From: Lentibacillus lipolyticus
GTDB taxonomy: Bacteria; Bacillota; Bacilli; Bacillales; Amphibacillaceae
DNA: 64,000 bases
NCBI GenBank assembly: GCA_004145795.1
Contig: SEIO01000002.1
Coordinates: forward strand, 1 to 64,000
Direction of reading: 5' to 3'
Shown here: positions 1-7,880 of the stretch, in pieces
Numbering within the stretch: the first letter of the stretch is position 1
How the letters are laid out: every line of letters begins with the position of its first letter
Made by a program: the position numbers and the translations under genes
Notes under the pieces: generated by a model
Databases searched by the model: none
The model's input: the letters and a program-made list of their open reading frames with translations, nothing else
Told to the model about the DNA's origin: nothing

Positions 1-155
1 AATTGAATTTTGAGCTTCAACTGGGGACTTTACCATTTTAAGTAACAATCAATCCCCTGCCTAATTGAAAGTTTTGGTGGGGGATTTTTAAATGACTATA
101 TGGGGGATTTTTCAGTTGACAATTACAACTGTCGTACATCCAGCCTGGTAGCTTC
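1..155 (+). promoter_or_regulatory. CRISPR leader
   Basis: A+T-rich, non-coding stretch directly before the first repeat. The degenerate repeat lies at the other end of the array, which places the leader on this side, and the repeat 3' end (GTGGATTGAAAT) agrees. It holds two exact copies of TGGGGGATTTTT (78-89 and 101-112), 23 bp apart, which may mark sites used in spacer acquisition or transcription. The left part may include the tail of the region after cas2, which is not visible. Confidence 0.7.
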
Positions 156-2282
156 GTCGCTCCCTTAATTGGGAGCGTGGATTGAAATATTTACGTCAAA
201 CACCCATTTCTGCTGCTGTAAAGTCGCTCCCTTAATTGGGAGCGTGGATTGAAATGGTATGGTCAATAAGGTAACATCTAGCTTTGACGTCGCTCCCTTA
301 ATTGGGAGCGTGGATTGAAATACTGGCGACTGGTCGAAAATGTGGGAAGGTATTAAAGTCGCTCCCTTAATTGGGAGCGTGGATTGAAATACCGATGCCG
401 TGCCAGCTGCGTGTGATTTGCAGGGGTCGCTCCCTTAATTGGGAGCGTGGATTGAAATAACACGTTCCTTGTACGACATTTTGTTTAATTCAGTCGCTCC
501 CTTAATTGGGAGCGTGGATTGAAATTTTGATTTATTAAAAAGCATTTCGTTAGGAAACAGTCGCTCCCTTAATTGGGAGCGTGGATTGAAATAAAGGTTG
601 TTAGAAAGGAATGACTACATTTGCAGTCGCTCCCTTAATTGGGAGCGTGGATTGAAATACCTCCAAGAGCAAATCATACGGAATCAAGAAGAGTCGCTCC
701 CTTAATTGGGAGCGTGGATTGAAATGCTCAAAAGAAATCGAACTGGACGAGAATGGCAAGGTCGCTCCCTTAATTGGGAGCGTGGATTGAAATGAGATAA
801 CTTACAAGATGTATATGTCGCTTTATACGTCGCTCCCTTAATTGGGAGCGTGGATTGAAATAGCGTTTGACTTTGCGTTTTATCTTAATAAATCGTCGCT
901 CCCTTAATTGGGAGCGTGGATTGAAATACACAGGAGGTGGAGTTATGACCAAAACGGAAGAAGGTCGCTCCCTTAATTGGGAGCGTGGATTGAAATCGAC
1001 TACACGGGCTCGGGCATGGGTTGGGCTCCAAGTCGCTCCCTTAATTGGGAGCGTGGATTGAAATCGCCAGTATCCTCCCAGGTGTCCTCGACATGTCCGT
1101 CGCTCCCTTAATTGGGAGCGTGGATTGAAATCTTTTCGGCATTATCATTAACTAAACGCGCGATGTCGCTCCCTTAATTGGGAGCGTGGATTGAAATTTT
1201 AAATCGCGTTGGATTTGTCTTTTGTCACAGCTGTCGCTCCCTTAATTGGGAGCGTGGATTGAAATCGATAACATTGTAGATGCCGCCTTTGTAATGCCTG
1301 GTCGCTCCCTTAATTGGGAGCGTGGATTGAAATGGTGTCCATAAAGAAGAGTATCGCGATAAAGCCGCGGTCGCTCCCTTAATTGGGAGCGTGGATTGAA
1401 ATACAATATTAGTTTTTTTATCACTGTAAGTCTTATGTCGCTCCCTTAATTGGGAGCGTGGATTGAAATATCAACTACATCCCAGTACACTTCGTACTCA
1501 TTGGTCGCTCCCTTAATTGGGAGCGTGGATTGAAATAGGAATACTGTCAGCTGTGATGCGATGGTTTAACAGTCGCTCCCTTAATTGGGAGCGTGGATTG
1601 AAATCGGCAAAATGAACACAAATAAAAAGACCAGGCATGTCGCTCCCTTAATTGGGAGCGTGGATTGAAATAAGAGTGACGATAGTTCTCCATACATGGT
1701 TTGTTTTGTGTCGCTCCCTTAATTGGGAGCGTGGATTGAAATGGTATGTATGGCGCAAAAGAGTTTACAAGTTTAACGTCGCTCCCTTAATTGGGAGCGT
1801 GGATTGAAATATCACGTTTGAAATTAAGGATATAACGGCATCAGGTCGCTCCCTTAATTGGGAGCGTGGATTGAAATAGACTTTGACATTGTGAGTGGCC
1901 GTAACCGCATTGGTCGCTCCCTTAATTGGGAGCGTGGATTGAAATAATTTCTCCAGATTCAACAACTTTCTTCATGATAGTCGCTCCCTTAATTGGGAGC
2001 GTGGATTGAAATCTCTTTGTTAATCTCGTAAATGGTATTGTCAATCGGTCGCTCCCTTAATTGGGAGCGTGGATTGAAATTGGGTGTTGGTAATCATAAG
2101 GTTACGGGTGCATGTCGCTCCCTTAATTGGGAGCGTGGATTGAAATCTTTATCTGCTTTTTTGTTGCGCTCTTTACCTTTGTCGCTCCCTTAATTGGGAG
2201 CGTGGATTGAAATTATAACGTATGCGCCGTCTGAGTCTGGATTGTCAGATGTCGCTCCCTTAATTGGGAGCGTGGTTGAAAC
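156..2282 (+). CRISPR. CRISPR array, type I-C-like, 32 repeats and 31 spacers
   Basis: The 33-bp repeat begins GTCGCTCCC, contains the inverted pair GCTCCC/GGGAGC around TTAATT, and ends GTGGATTGAAAT, the type I-C 3' handle seen in Bacillus halodurans-like arrays. All internal copies read as identical. Repeat starts include 156, 223, 289, 358, 426, 493, 560, 626, 693, 761, 829, 895, 964 and so on to 2251. Spacers are 33 to 38 bp and all appear different. The last repeat (2251-2282) is degenerate: one base is lost after GTGG and it ends in C. Several spacers read as open codons, as expected of phage or plasmid DNA. No cas gene is in the window; they should lie to the left of the leader. Confidence 0.97.
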
Positions 2283-2503
2283 AGTTGTGTATTTTTAGGC
2301 TGCCGAATTATGTATTTTTATTCTGCGATAAACATGGCACCATCCCAGATGGTATAGAGAGTATTGCTATTAGCACACGCATTACTAGTTGATTGATTTC
2401 CACATAGAAAGCTAAAAGTAATGGAATCGTTTTTCACCCATCTCTTCTGACGTGCATATCATGAATAGGCGGCATTATTAATTATGATAAGGATGTGTTC
2501 TGT
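2283..2503. other. Non-coding region after the CRISPR array
   Basis: No credible gene. It contains a 16-bp imperfect direct repeat, TGTATTTTTAnnCTGC, at 2288-2303 and 2311-2326, and a short hairpin ACCATC/GATGGT at 2339-2353. No clear promoter for the next gene was recognised. Confidence 0.5.
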
Positions 2504-3514
2504 TTGACTTATTTACATTATTATGTCACTGGCAACACGGCTGAGGGTCTTGTGAATCACCTAGAGAAAAACCTTCATTTCATTGATCAAGTTATTGCAT
2601 TGAAGCATCCATCAAAAGCATTGAAAACAGCAGTCATAAAAAAATTGCTTTCAAACTACGAAAATAGTAATTTGGAAGTACTGCAAAGCTCACTTGCCAA
2701 TGACTATCTTGACGGTATAATCATACGTGATCAATCCTTAGCTTTCATCGACGAATCCATCGCTAGAGATAAAACAACGACAATTGACCTCAATGACTCA
2801 TTTCCCGCCCCTGCAACAGCCCAACCGGATGTAGGCGAACTCTTGCAGCAAGCGTATGACTCGTTTGCAGAAGGGCTGAAAATCCACGATGGTTTGGAAA
2901 AGATTTACATTAATCAAATGGATTTTGACCGTGCCAATGCGTTTGCGGAAGAATTCATTGCCGACTTATTGGAAAATGTCCCCAAAAAACAGCGGGAGCC
3001 GCGGAGATTCCATAGACTTTTCGGAACGAACACAGCAGACGGTGTCGTCAATGTTGTGCCACATCTCATTGAAAACATAAACCATGTCTACTATATCAAA
3101 GGCCGTGCCGGGACGGGGAAGTCTGTTTTTATGAAGAAAATCGTCCATGCCTGCCAGGATTATGGCTATGATACAGAAATTTATTATTGCAGTTTTGATC
3201 CGGGCAGCATTGATATGGTGCTTGTTCGTGACTTGGACTTCTGCATCTTTGACAGCACGGATCCGCACGAATTTTACCCTCACCGTGATGGGGAGGAAGT
3301 TATTGACATGTATGAAAAGTTTGTAGCACCTGGCACGGACGAGGCGTATGCAGCACAAATTAACGACGTGCATAGCCGGTATAAGTCTTGCATGAAAAAA
3401 GGTGTGCGTTTCCTGAAAGAAGCCGGTAAACAATGGCGGAAATGGGAAGATGATTACATGAAACGTATATCTGATGACGCTGTTAAAAACGTGGTAAAAT
3501 CCTTGGAAACGTGA
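2504..3514 (+). CDS. PRK06851-like P-loop ATPase
   Basis: A 336-residue soluble protein resembling the Bacillaceae PRK06851 family of uncharacterised ATPases, which normally carry two P-loop halves. The second half keeps an intact Walker A, GRAGTGKSVFMKK (about residue 200). In the first half the equivalent place reads LKHPSKALKTAVIKK, so that site has lost the glycine-rich loop. The first half opens with YYVTGNTAEG, typical of the family. I chose the TTG at 2504 because AAGGATG (2489-2495) lies 8 bp before it; a GTG at 2495 has no SD. It stands alone after the CRISPR array, and nothing links it to defence. Substrate and role are unknown. Confidence 0.7.
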   Translation: MTYLHYYVTGNTAEGLVNHLEKNLHFIDQVIALKHPSKALKTAVIKKLLSNYENSNLEVLQSSLANDYLDGIIIRDQSLAFIDESIARDKTTTIDLNDSFPAPATAQPDVGELLQQAYDSFAEGLKIHDGLEKIYINQMDFDRANAFAEEFIADLLENVPKKQREPRRFHRLFGTNTADGVVNVVPHLIENINHVYYIKGRAGTGKSVFMKKIVHACQDYGYDTEIYYCSFDPGSIDMVLVRDLDFCIFDSTDPHEFYPHRDGEEVIDMYEKFVAPGTDEAYAAQINDVHSRYKSCMKKGVRFLKEAGKQWRKWEDDYMKRISDDAVKNVVKSLET

Positions 3515-3524
3515 AGGCTGTAAC

Positions 3525-3552
3525 ATGCCGCTGACGCCATTGTCAGCGGCAT
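3525..3552 (+). terminator. Hairpin after the P-loop ATPase gene
   Basis: Perfect 11-bp stem ATGCCGCTGAC / GTCAGCGGCAT with a 6-base loop, 10 bp after the stop codon. No strong T-run follows, so it may be an RNA-stabilising hairpin or a weak terminator. Confidence 0.55.
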
Positions 3553-3944
3553 CATCATTGTCATACGTTTCCTCCCCTTAAATGATCTTGTGAAATTGCT
3601 CTAATCCGGTGTATGAAGCTGCTGGCTGTTATCCTGTTTACAAACTTGAGCAATCCCTACATAACACTTCCCCCTCTTCGTTAAACTAGGGGGAGTAGTT
3701 CCATTTGTCGAAATGTGTAAAAATTCTTCTTTCTTGATTTTGTATTTCATGTTAAAATTGAAAAAAATATAGCTTGGATTACCTGTGCCAATCTATATAA
3801 AAAATGAAGCACGTCATTCCTTACTATTCTTTAATAGTAAGGGATTTCTATTTTCAGGGAATTTAAGCTCTATTATCAATTGTCTTAACCTTTTGACGAA
3901 AATAGACTTCATTTTCATTAATAAATCGTAGGAAGGTGTTCAAC
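3553..3944. promoter_or_regulatory. Upstream region of the OPT transporter gene
   Basis: About 390 bp without a gene. It holds an imperfect inverted repeat around CCCCCT/AGGGGG near 3667-3696 and a good 10-bp hairpin, CCTTACTATT / AATAGTAAGG (3819-3842), followed by GATTTCTATTTT. The latter could be an attenuator in the leader or a terminator. No known riboswitch was recognised. Confidence 0.4.
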
Positions 3945-5822
3945 ATGTCAAAACAGGATAATCAATCAGAATTCAAGCCGTACGTACCGGCCTCGAAACA
4001 TCCTGCTGAATTCACTTGGGTAGCGATGGTTGTCGGTGCGGTGCTGGCTATTGTATTTGGTGCAGCTAACGCCTACTTAGGTCTTATCGTAGGAATGACG
4101 GTTTCTGCGTCAATTCCGGCTGCGGTTATTTCGATGGCCGTTTTGCGTATTATTATGAAGCGAACGTCCATTTTGGAGAATAATATTGTCCAAACGATTA
4201 CCTCAACCGGTGAATCGCTGGCTGCGGGTGTTATTTTCACCTTGCCGGCGCTGTTCATCTGGCAGCTTGAACCGAGTTTGACGACCATTGCTATTATTGC
4301 GCTGGCCGGTGGTATTTTAGGGGTTGTATTAATGATTCCGCTCCGGCGGGCGTTAATTGTTAATGAGCACGAGACGCTCCCATACCCGGAAGGTACAGCT
4401 TGTGCGGAAGTACTTCATGCCGGTGAAGAAGGCGGTAAAGGTGCAAAACTGGTAATGGGCGGTCTTGGTATCGGTGCATTGTTCAAAATGCTGACCGATG
4501 CGGCGAAAGCATTTCCTTCATCTGTCGAGTGGGAAATCTATAAATTTAAAAATGCGGCCATTGGCATGGATACATTGCCCGCCATGCTTGGTGTTGGTTA
4601 CATTATCGGTCCGCGCATTGCCGGGATCATGTTTGCCGGTGGTGTACTGGGCTGGCTCGGCATCATTCCGTTGATCAGCTTTATAGGGGATGTTGCGACA
4701 GCGCCAATCTATCCTGGTGAAGTGCCGATTGCGGAAATGGGCTTTCACGACATTTGGGATAATTACTTGCGTTATATCGGTGCTGGTGCGGTTGCATTTG
4801 GCGGTATTATGGGATTGATTAAAACATTGCCGACGATTGCATCATCCTTCGCAGGTTCCATCCGAGGCTTTTCACAGGCCGGGGAAACCAATGACCTCCG
4901 TACAGACAGGGATATCCCAATGCCGCTGATTGTGGTGCTAACCGTTGTGTTCATGGGAATTCTCTTGTTTTATCCAACGATTAATGTTGGCATTGTCGGT
5001 GCTGTTTTGTTGTTCATTTTTGGTTTCTTCTTTGTAACGGTATCGTCACGAATTGTTGGTATTGTCGGAAGCTCGTCCAATCCTGTTTCGGGGATGACGA
5101 TTGGTGCACTTATCTTTATTTCTCTTGTTTTGTCTGCCATTGGTCAGACCGGACAAGCTGGGGCAACGACAGCAATTATTATTGGCTCCGTTGTTTGTAT
5201 TGCCGCTGCGATTGCCGGGGATACATCCCAGGACTTGAAAACAGGTTATATCGTTGGTTCGACACCAAGATGGCAACAAATCGCCCAGCTGTATGGTGTT
5301 TTAGTGACAAGTATTATTATTGGCTTTATCCTTATCTTGTTGGATAATGCTTATGGATTTGGTTCCGCCGAACTTCCGGCGCCACAAGCCGTCCTGATGT
5401 CGATGATTGTGGATGGCATTATGAATGGTGACTTGCCATGGAACCTGATTTTCATCGGTGCGGCAGCTGCTGCGACAGTTGAGCTGTTCGGCATTGGTTC
5501 CTTGCCATTTGCTGTTGGTCTGTACTTGCCGATTCATACAACAGCACCGATTATGCTCGGTGGCCTTATCCGCGGTATCATTAACCGCCGTACGAAAAAT
5601 AAACAAGAACTGGAAGAGAAAAATGAGCGAGGCATTCTGCTGGCATCCGGTTATATTGCCGGGGAAGCATTGATGGGTGTTATCGTCGCATTGGCAGTTA
5701 CTGCTGGTGTCACGTTCTCTGAACAGACATTCTTCGGCCCATTTGTATCGCTGGCGGCGATTGCAATAGTGGCTTGGATCTTGTACCGGACTGCCAATAA
5801 AAAGCCGGCTAAAATAAAATAG
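3945..5822 (+). CDS. OPT family oligopeptide transporter
   Basis: A 625-residue polytopic membrane protein of the oligopeptide transporter (OPT) family, probably a proton-coupled importer of small peptides or metal-peptide complexes in the cell membrane. Almost the whole length is hydrophobic helices. It opens with a helix containing GAANAYLGLIVGMTVSASIPAAV and has the conserved stretches PYPEGTACAEVLHAGEE and GDTSQDLKTGYIVGSTPRWQQ typical of bacterial OPT proteins. The ATG at 3945 is preceded by GGAAGG at normal spacing. It is a single-gene unit with a terminator straight after. Substrate cannot be told from sequence. Confidence 0.9.
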   Translation: MSKQDNQSEFKPYVPASKHPAEFTWVAMVVGAVLAIVFGAANAYLGLIVGMTVSASIPAAVISMAVLRIIMKRTSILENNIVQTITSTGESLAAGVIFTLPALFIWQLEPSLTTIAIIALAGGILGVVLMIPLRRALIVNEHETLPYPEGTACAEVLHAGEEGGKGAKLVMGGLGIGALFKMLTDAAKAFPSSVEWEIYKFKNAAIGMDTLPAMLGVGYIIGPRIAGIMFAGGVLGWLGIIPLISFIGDVATAPIYPGEVPIAEMGFHDIWDNYLRYIGAGAVAFGGIMGLIKTLPTIASSFAGSIRGFSQAGETNDLRTDRDIPMPLIVVLTVVFMGILLFYPTINVGIVGAVLLFIFGFFFVTVSSRIVGIVGSSSNPVSGMTIGALIFISLVLSAIGQTGQAGATTAIIIGSVVCIAAAIAGDTSQDLKTGYIVGSTPRWQQIAQLYGVLVTSIIIGFILILLDNAYGFGSAELPAPQAVLMSMIVDGIMNGDLPWNLIFIGAAAAATVELFGIGSLPFAVGLYLPIHTTAPIMLGGLIRGIINRRTKNKQELEEKNERGILLASGYIAGEALMGVIVALAVTAGVTFSEQTFFGPFVSLAAIAIVAWILYRTANKKPAKIK

Positions 5823-5835
5823 TTTTTTTACAGCT

Positions 5836-5869
5836 AAGAGCCACCTCTAAACGGGGGGGGCTCTTTTAT
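5836..5869 (+). terminator. Terminator after the OPT gene
   Basis: Stem AAGAGCC / GGCTCTT followed by TTTAT. The loop contains a run of 8 G (5853-5860). Confidence 0.75.
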
Positions 5870-5992
5870 GTTTGGTAGAAGGCAGTGAGGCAGAGGCAGT
5901 GTTTTCGCTGTGTTTTTTCCAAAAAGTCTAACATGATGGAATATGGATTTGGTATGATAGAGGAAGCACTTGGAAAACGAGGGGGGAGTGCA

Positions 5993-7435
5993 TTGTATTG
6001 CAAGGAATGTGGCACGAAAAATGATCTGCATGCGTTTTATTGCCGCCATGACGGGTATCCACTTGATGAAGTGATCCAGCCCGGGCAGCAATGGCCAAGT
6101 CAGGATACGAGCTGTATGCAATGCGGGACTGAAAAAAAAGATGCAGGCGCGATGTATTGCACTGTATGCGGCAGTTCGTTTGATATCTATGAAACAGCAG
6201 CATCCACTTCCGATACATCGTTTAACGCTGAACTTGGCAAGAAAGTTCTACCAGGGTTTTTGCTGTCGACTGCTCTCTTGTTCGTGATCTGTCAGTTCAT
6301 CGTAATCTATGTGGGAAGTATGGAGCGCCCTGGCAGTTATTTGCAGCTGCAGCTGCCTGTTGATGAGGCGGTTATTGAAATGCTGAGCTTTCTGGACTAC
6401 TCCTTGTTTGCCAATCTAACCAGTATTACCCTTACATTGGGCAATGATGATTTCACCCAGCACATCAGTTACTTTTCGTCTGGGTTGGCGTTTATGGCTG
6501 TTATTGCAATGTTGGCTCTCCTACCAGGCGGGTTCCTCATAAAACGTCTGCACCCCGACATCACAGCGTGGAAGGCAGCGCTCGTCTTTGCGGCCGGATA
6601 TGCCATTTTGCTGGCTGTTCTTTCATTGCTGGCTGGGGTCGATGATGTCCGTGGCCATGCCCATTATCAAACGTCATTTGACTTTCATGTGTGGAGTTCG
6701 GTCATCAATGGTTTGTTTCTTGGTTTTATAGGTAGCTTTGCCGGTATGGGATTGCGGCCAAATCGGTGTGTTCGCAACGATTCAACTGTTGGGCAGACTG
6801 TTCGTTACGGCATTTTCACGGTGATGATTGGTTATGTATTCATGCTTGTAATAAGTATCGTTTTGAATGCGCAATATGAACCGCATCTGGAAACAGATCG
6901 AGCGTCAGAAAGCCTTGCGGATGAACCTGTTTATGCGAGTATGTCATTTGTGGCGAAGATGGGCAGCTATGTATTTCATTTGGCGATGGGAAATTCGTTC
7001 ATCGCTAATGTACCGGGGTCGGAAACGGTTACGTATTCCTTTTTATCGGATGAATGGGCGGAAAAAATGTCAAGCATAGCTTTTGTGATACCGCCGGAAT
7101 TCTTTGCTTCTTCTGAAATCCTCGTGCTTATATTGGCAGCAGTATTCTTTATCGCAGCGGGTAGCCTTTTGGCCGCCAATGCCAGGGATGGAATCGTTAG
7201 AACAATCGCTGTCTACAGTGTTATCGTGGCCGTCCTGATAACGTTTTTTGCCTTTTATACATCGACGAATTATTCGTTCCAGGTGGATGAACATGTGAAT
7301 CCATATCATGAAGATACATCAGTATTTTTTGGGTTCCGACTGCTGCGAACATTTATCATTAGTCTTCTGTATGCTGGTGTGACGGCAGCCATTGGAGCGC
7401 TCGTAAGAAAATCATGGAAAGGTGTGGTTGGATGA
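5993..7435 (+). CDS. Zinc-ribbon integral membrane protein
   Basis: A 480-residue protein of unknown function. The N terminus has two zinc-ribbon-like knuckles: C3-x2-C6 with a degenerate C17-R-H partner, then C41-x2-C44 and C56-x2-C59. After residue 80 come roughly seven hydrophobic helices with long outside-type loops. The TTG at 5993 is chosen because GGGGGGAG (5981-5988) sits just before it and because the protein then starts directly at the first CxxC; an upstream start would add 36 residues unlike the family. It overlaps the next zinc-ribbon gene by 4 bp (ATGA), so the two are translated together and probably work together. Confidence 0.7.
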   Translation: MYCKECGTKNDLHAFYCRHDGYPLDEVIQPGQQWPSQDTSCMQCGTEKKDAGAMYCTVCGSSFDIYETAASTSDTSFNAELGKKVLPGFLLSTALLFVICQFIVIYVGSMERPGSYLQLQLPVDEAVIEMLSFLDYSLFANLTSITLTLGNDDFTQHISYFSSGLAFMAVIAMLALLPGGFLIKRLHPDITAWKAALVFAAGYAILLAVLSLLAGVDDVRGHAHYQTSFDFHVWSSVINGLFLGFIGSFAGMGLRPNRCVRNDSTVGQTVRYGIFTVMIGYVFMLVISIVLNAQYEPHLETDRASESLADEPVYASMSFVAKMGSYVFHLAMGNSFIANVPGSETVTYSFLSDEWAEKMSSIAFVIPPEFFASSEILVLILAAVFFIAAGSLLAANARDGIVRTIAVYSVIVAVLITFFAFYTSTNYSFQVDEHVNPYHEDTSVFFGFRLLRTFIISLLYAGVTAAIGALVRKSWKGVVG

Positions 7436-7836
7436 AGCAAAAGGCAGAAACGAAACAGCAAGTGGACGAATTAACTTCCGGAAAATCCAAGCTGCTGATT
7501 GAGTTAGGGCAGGAAGTCTATTTAGCCTACCGCCGCGAGGAACCGATTGCCCCGATTGTTGAAAAGAAAGGTAAAGCGATTCAGGAAATAGATACACAAT
7601 TGTATGAGCTGCTGAAGGAGAATAGGGAAAAGAAAAAGGACGGCCCGGAATGTTCATGTGGTGCATTATTGGCAGAAGACGACTTGTTCTGTCCGGAATG
7701 CGGCAAAAAAGTTGGGCAGGTGGATGAAGCAACGGAAACGGTTGTTTGTCAGAACTGTACGAAAGAAGTACCGGCTGATGCAGATTTTTGTCACGTCTGT
7801 GGTATGAAAATGACAAAAGGCCGCCCTGATGTTTAA
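7432..7836 (+). CDS. Small double zinc-ribbon protein
   Basis: A 134-residue soluble protein. Residues 1-70 are charged and helical. Then follow two zinc ribbons: C74-S-C76 with C87-x2-C90, and C106-x2-C109 with C120-x2-C123. Start ATG 7432 overlaps the stop of the membrane zinc-ribbon gene, with AAAGGTG upstream. Shared ribbons and coupling suggest a partner of that membrane protein. I do not recognise a characterised homologue. Confidence 0.75.
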   Translation: MKQKAETKQQVDELTSGKSKLLIELGQEVYLAYRREEPIAPIVEKKGKAIQEIDTQLYELLKENREKKKDGPECSCGALLAEDDLFCPECGKKVGQVDEATETVVCQNCTKEVPADADFCHVCGMKMTKGRPDV

Positions 7837-7850
7837 TCAGTGGCGGCCTT
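7817..7850. terminator. Bidirectional terminator between convergent genes
   Basis: AAGGCCGCC-CTGAT-gttta-ATCAG-t-GGCGGCCTT forms a long stem overlapping the end of the zinc-ribbon gene. A-runs on the left and AAAAG on the right allow use from both strands, serving the convergent pbpC gene as well. Confidence 0.75.
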
Positions 7851-7880
7851 AAAAGATGGCAGAGACTAGGCTTGCACTTT

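Noticed and set aside
770-1965. Several 60-66 codon open frames inside the CRISPR array
   Set aside because: They run through repeats and repeat the same peptide (ISIHAPN- or NWERGLK-like); they are a by-product of the repeat sequence.
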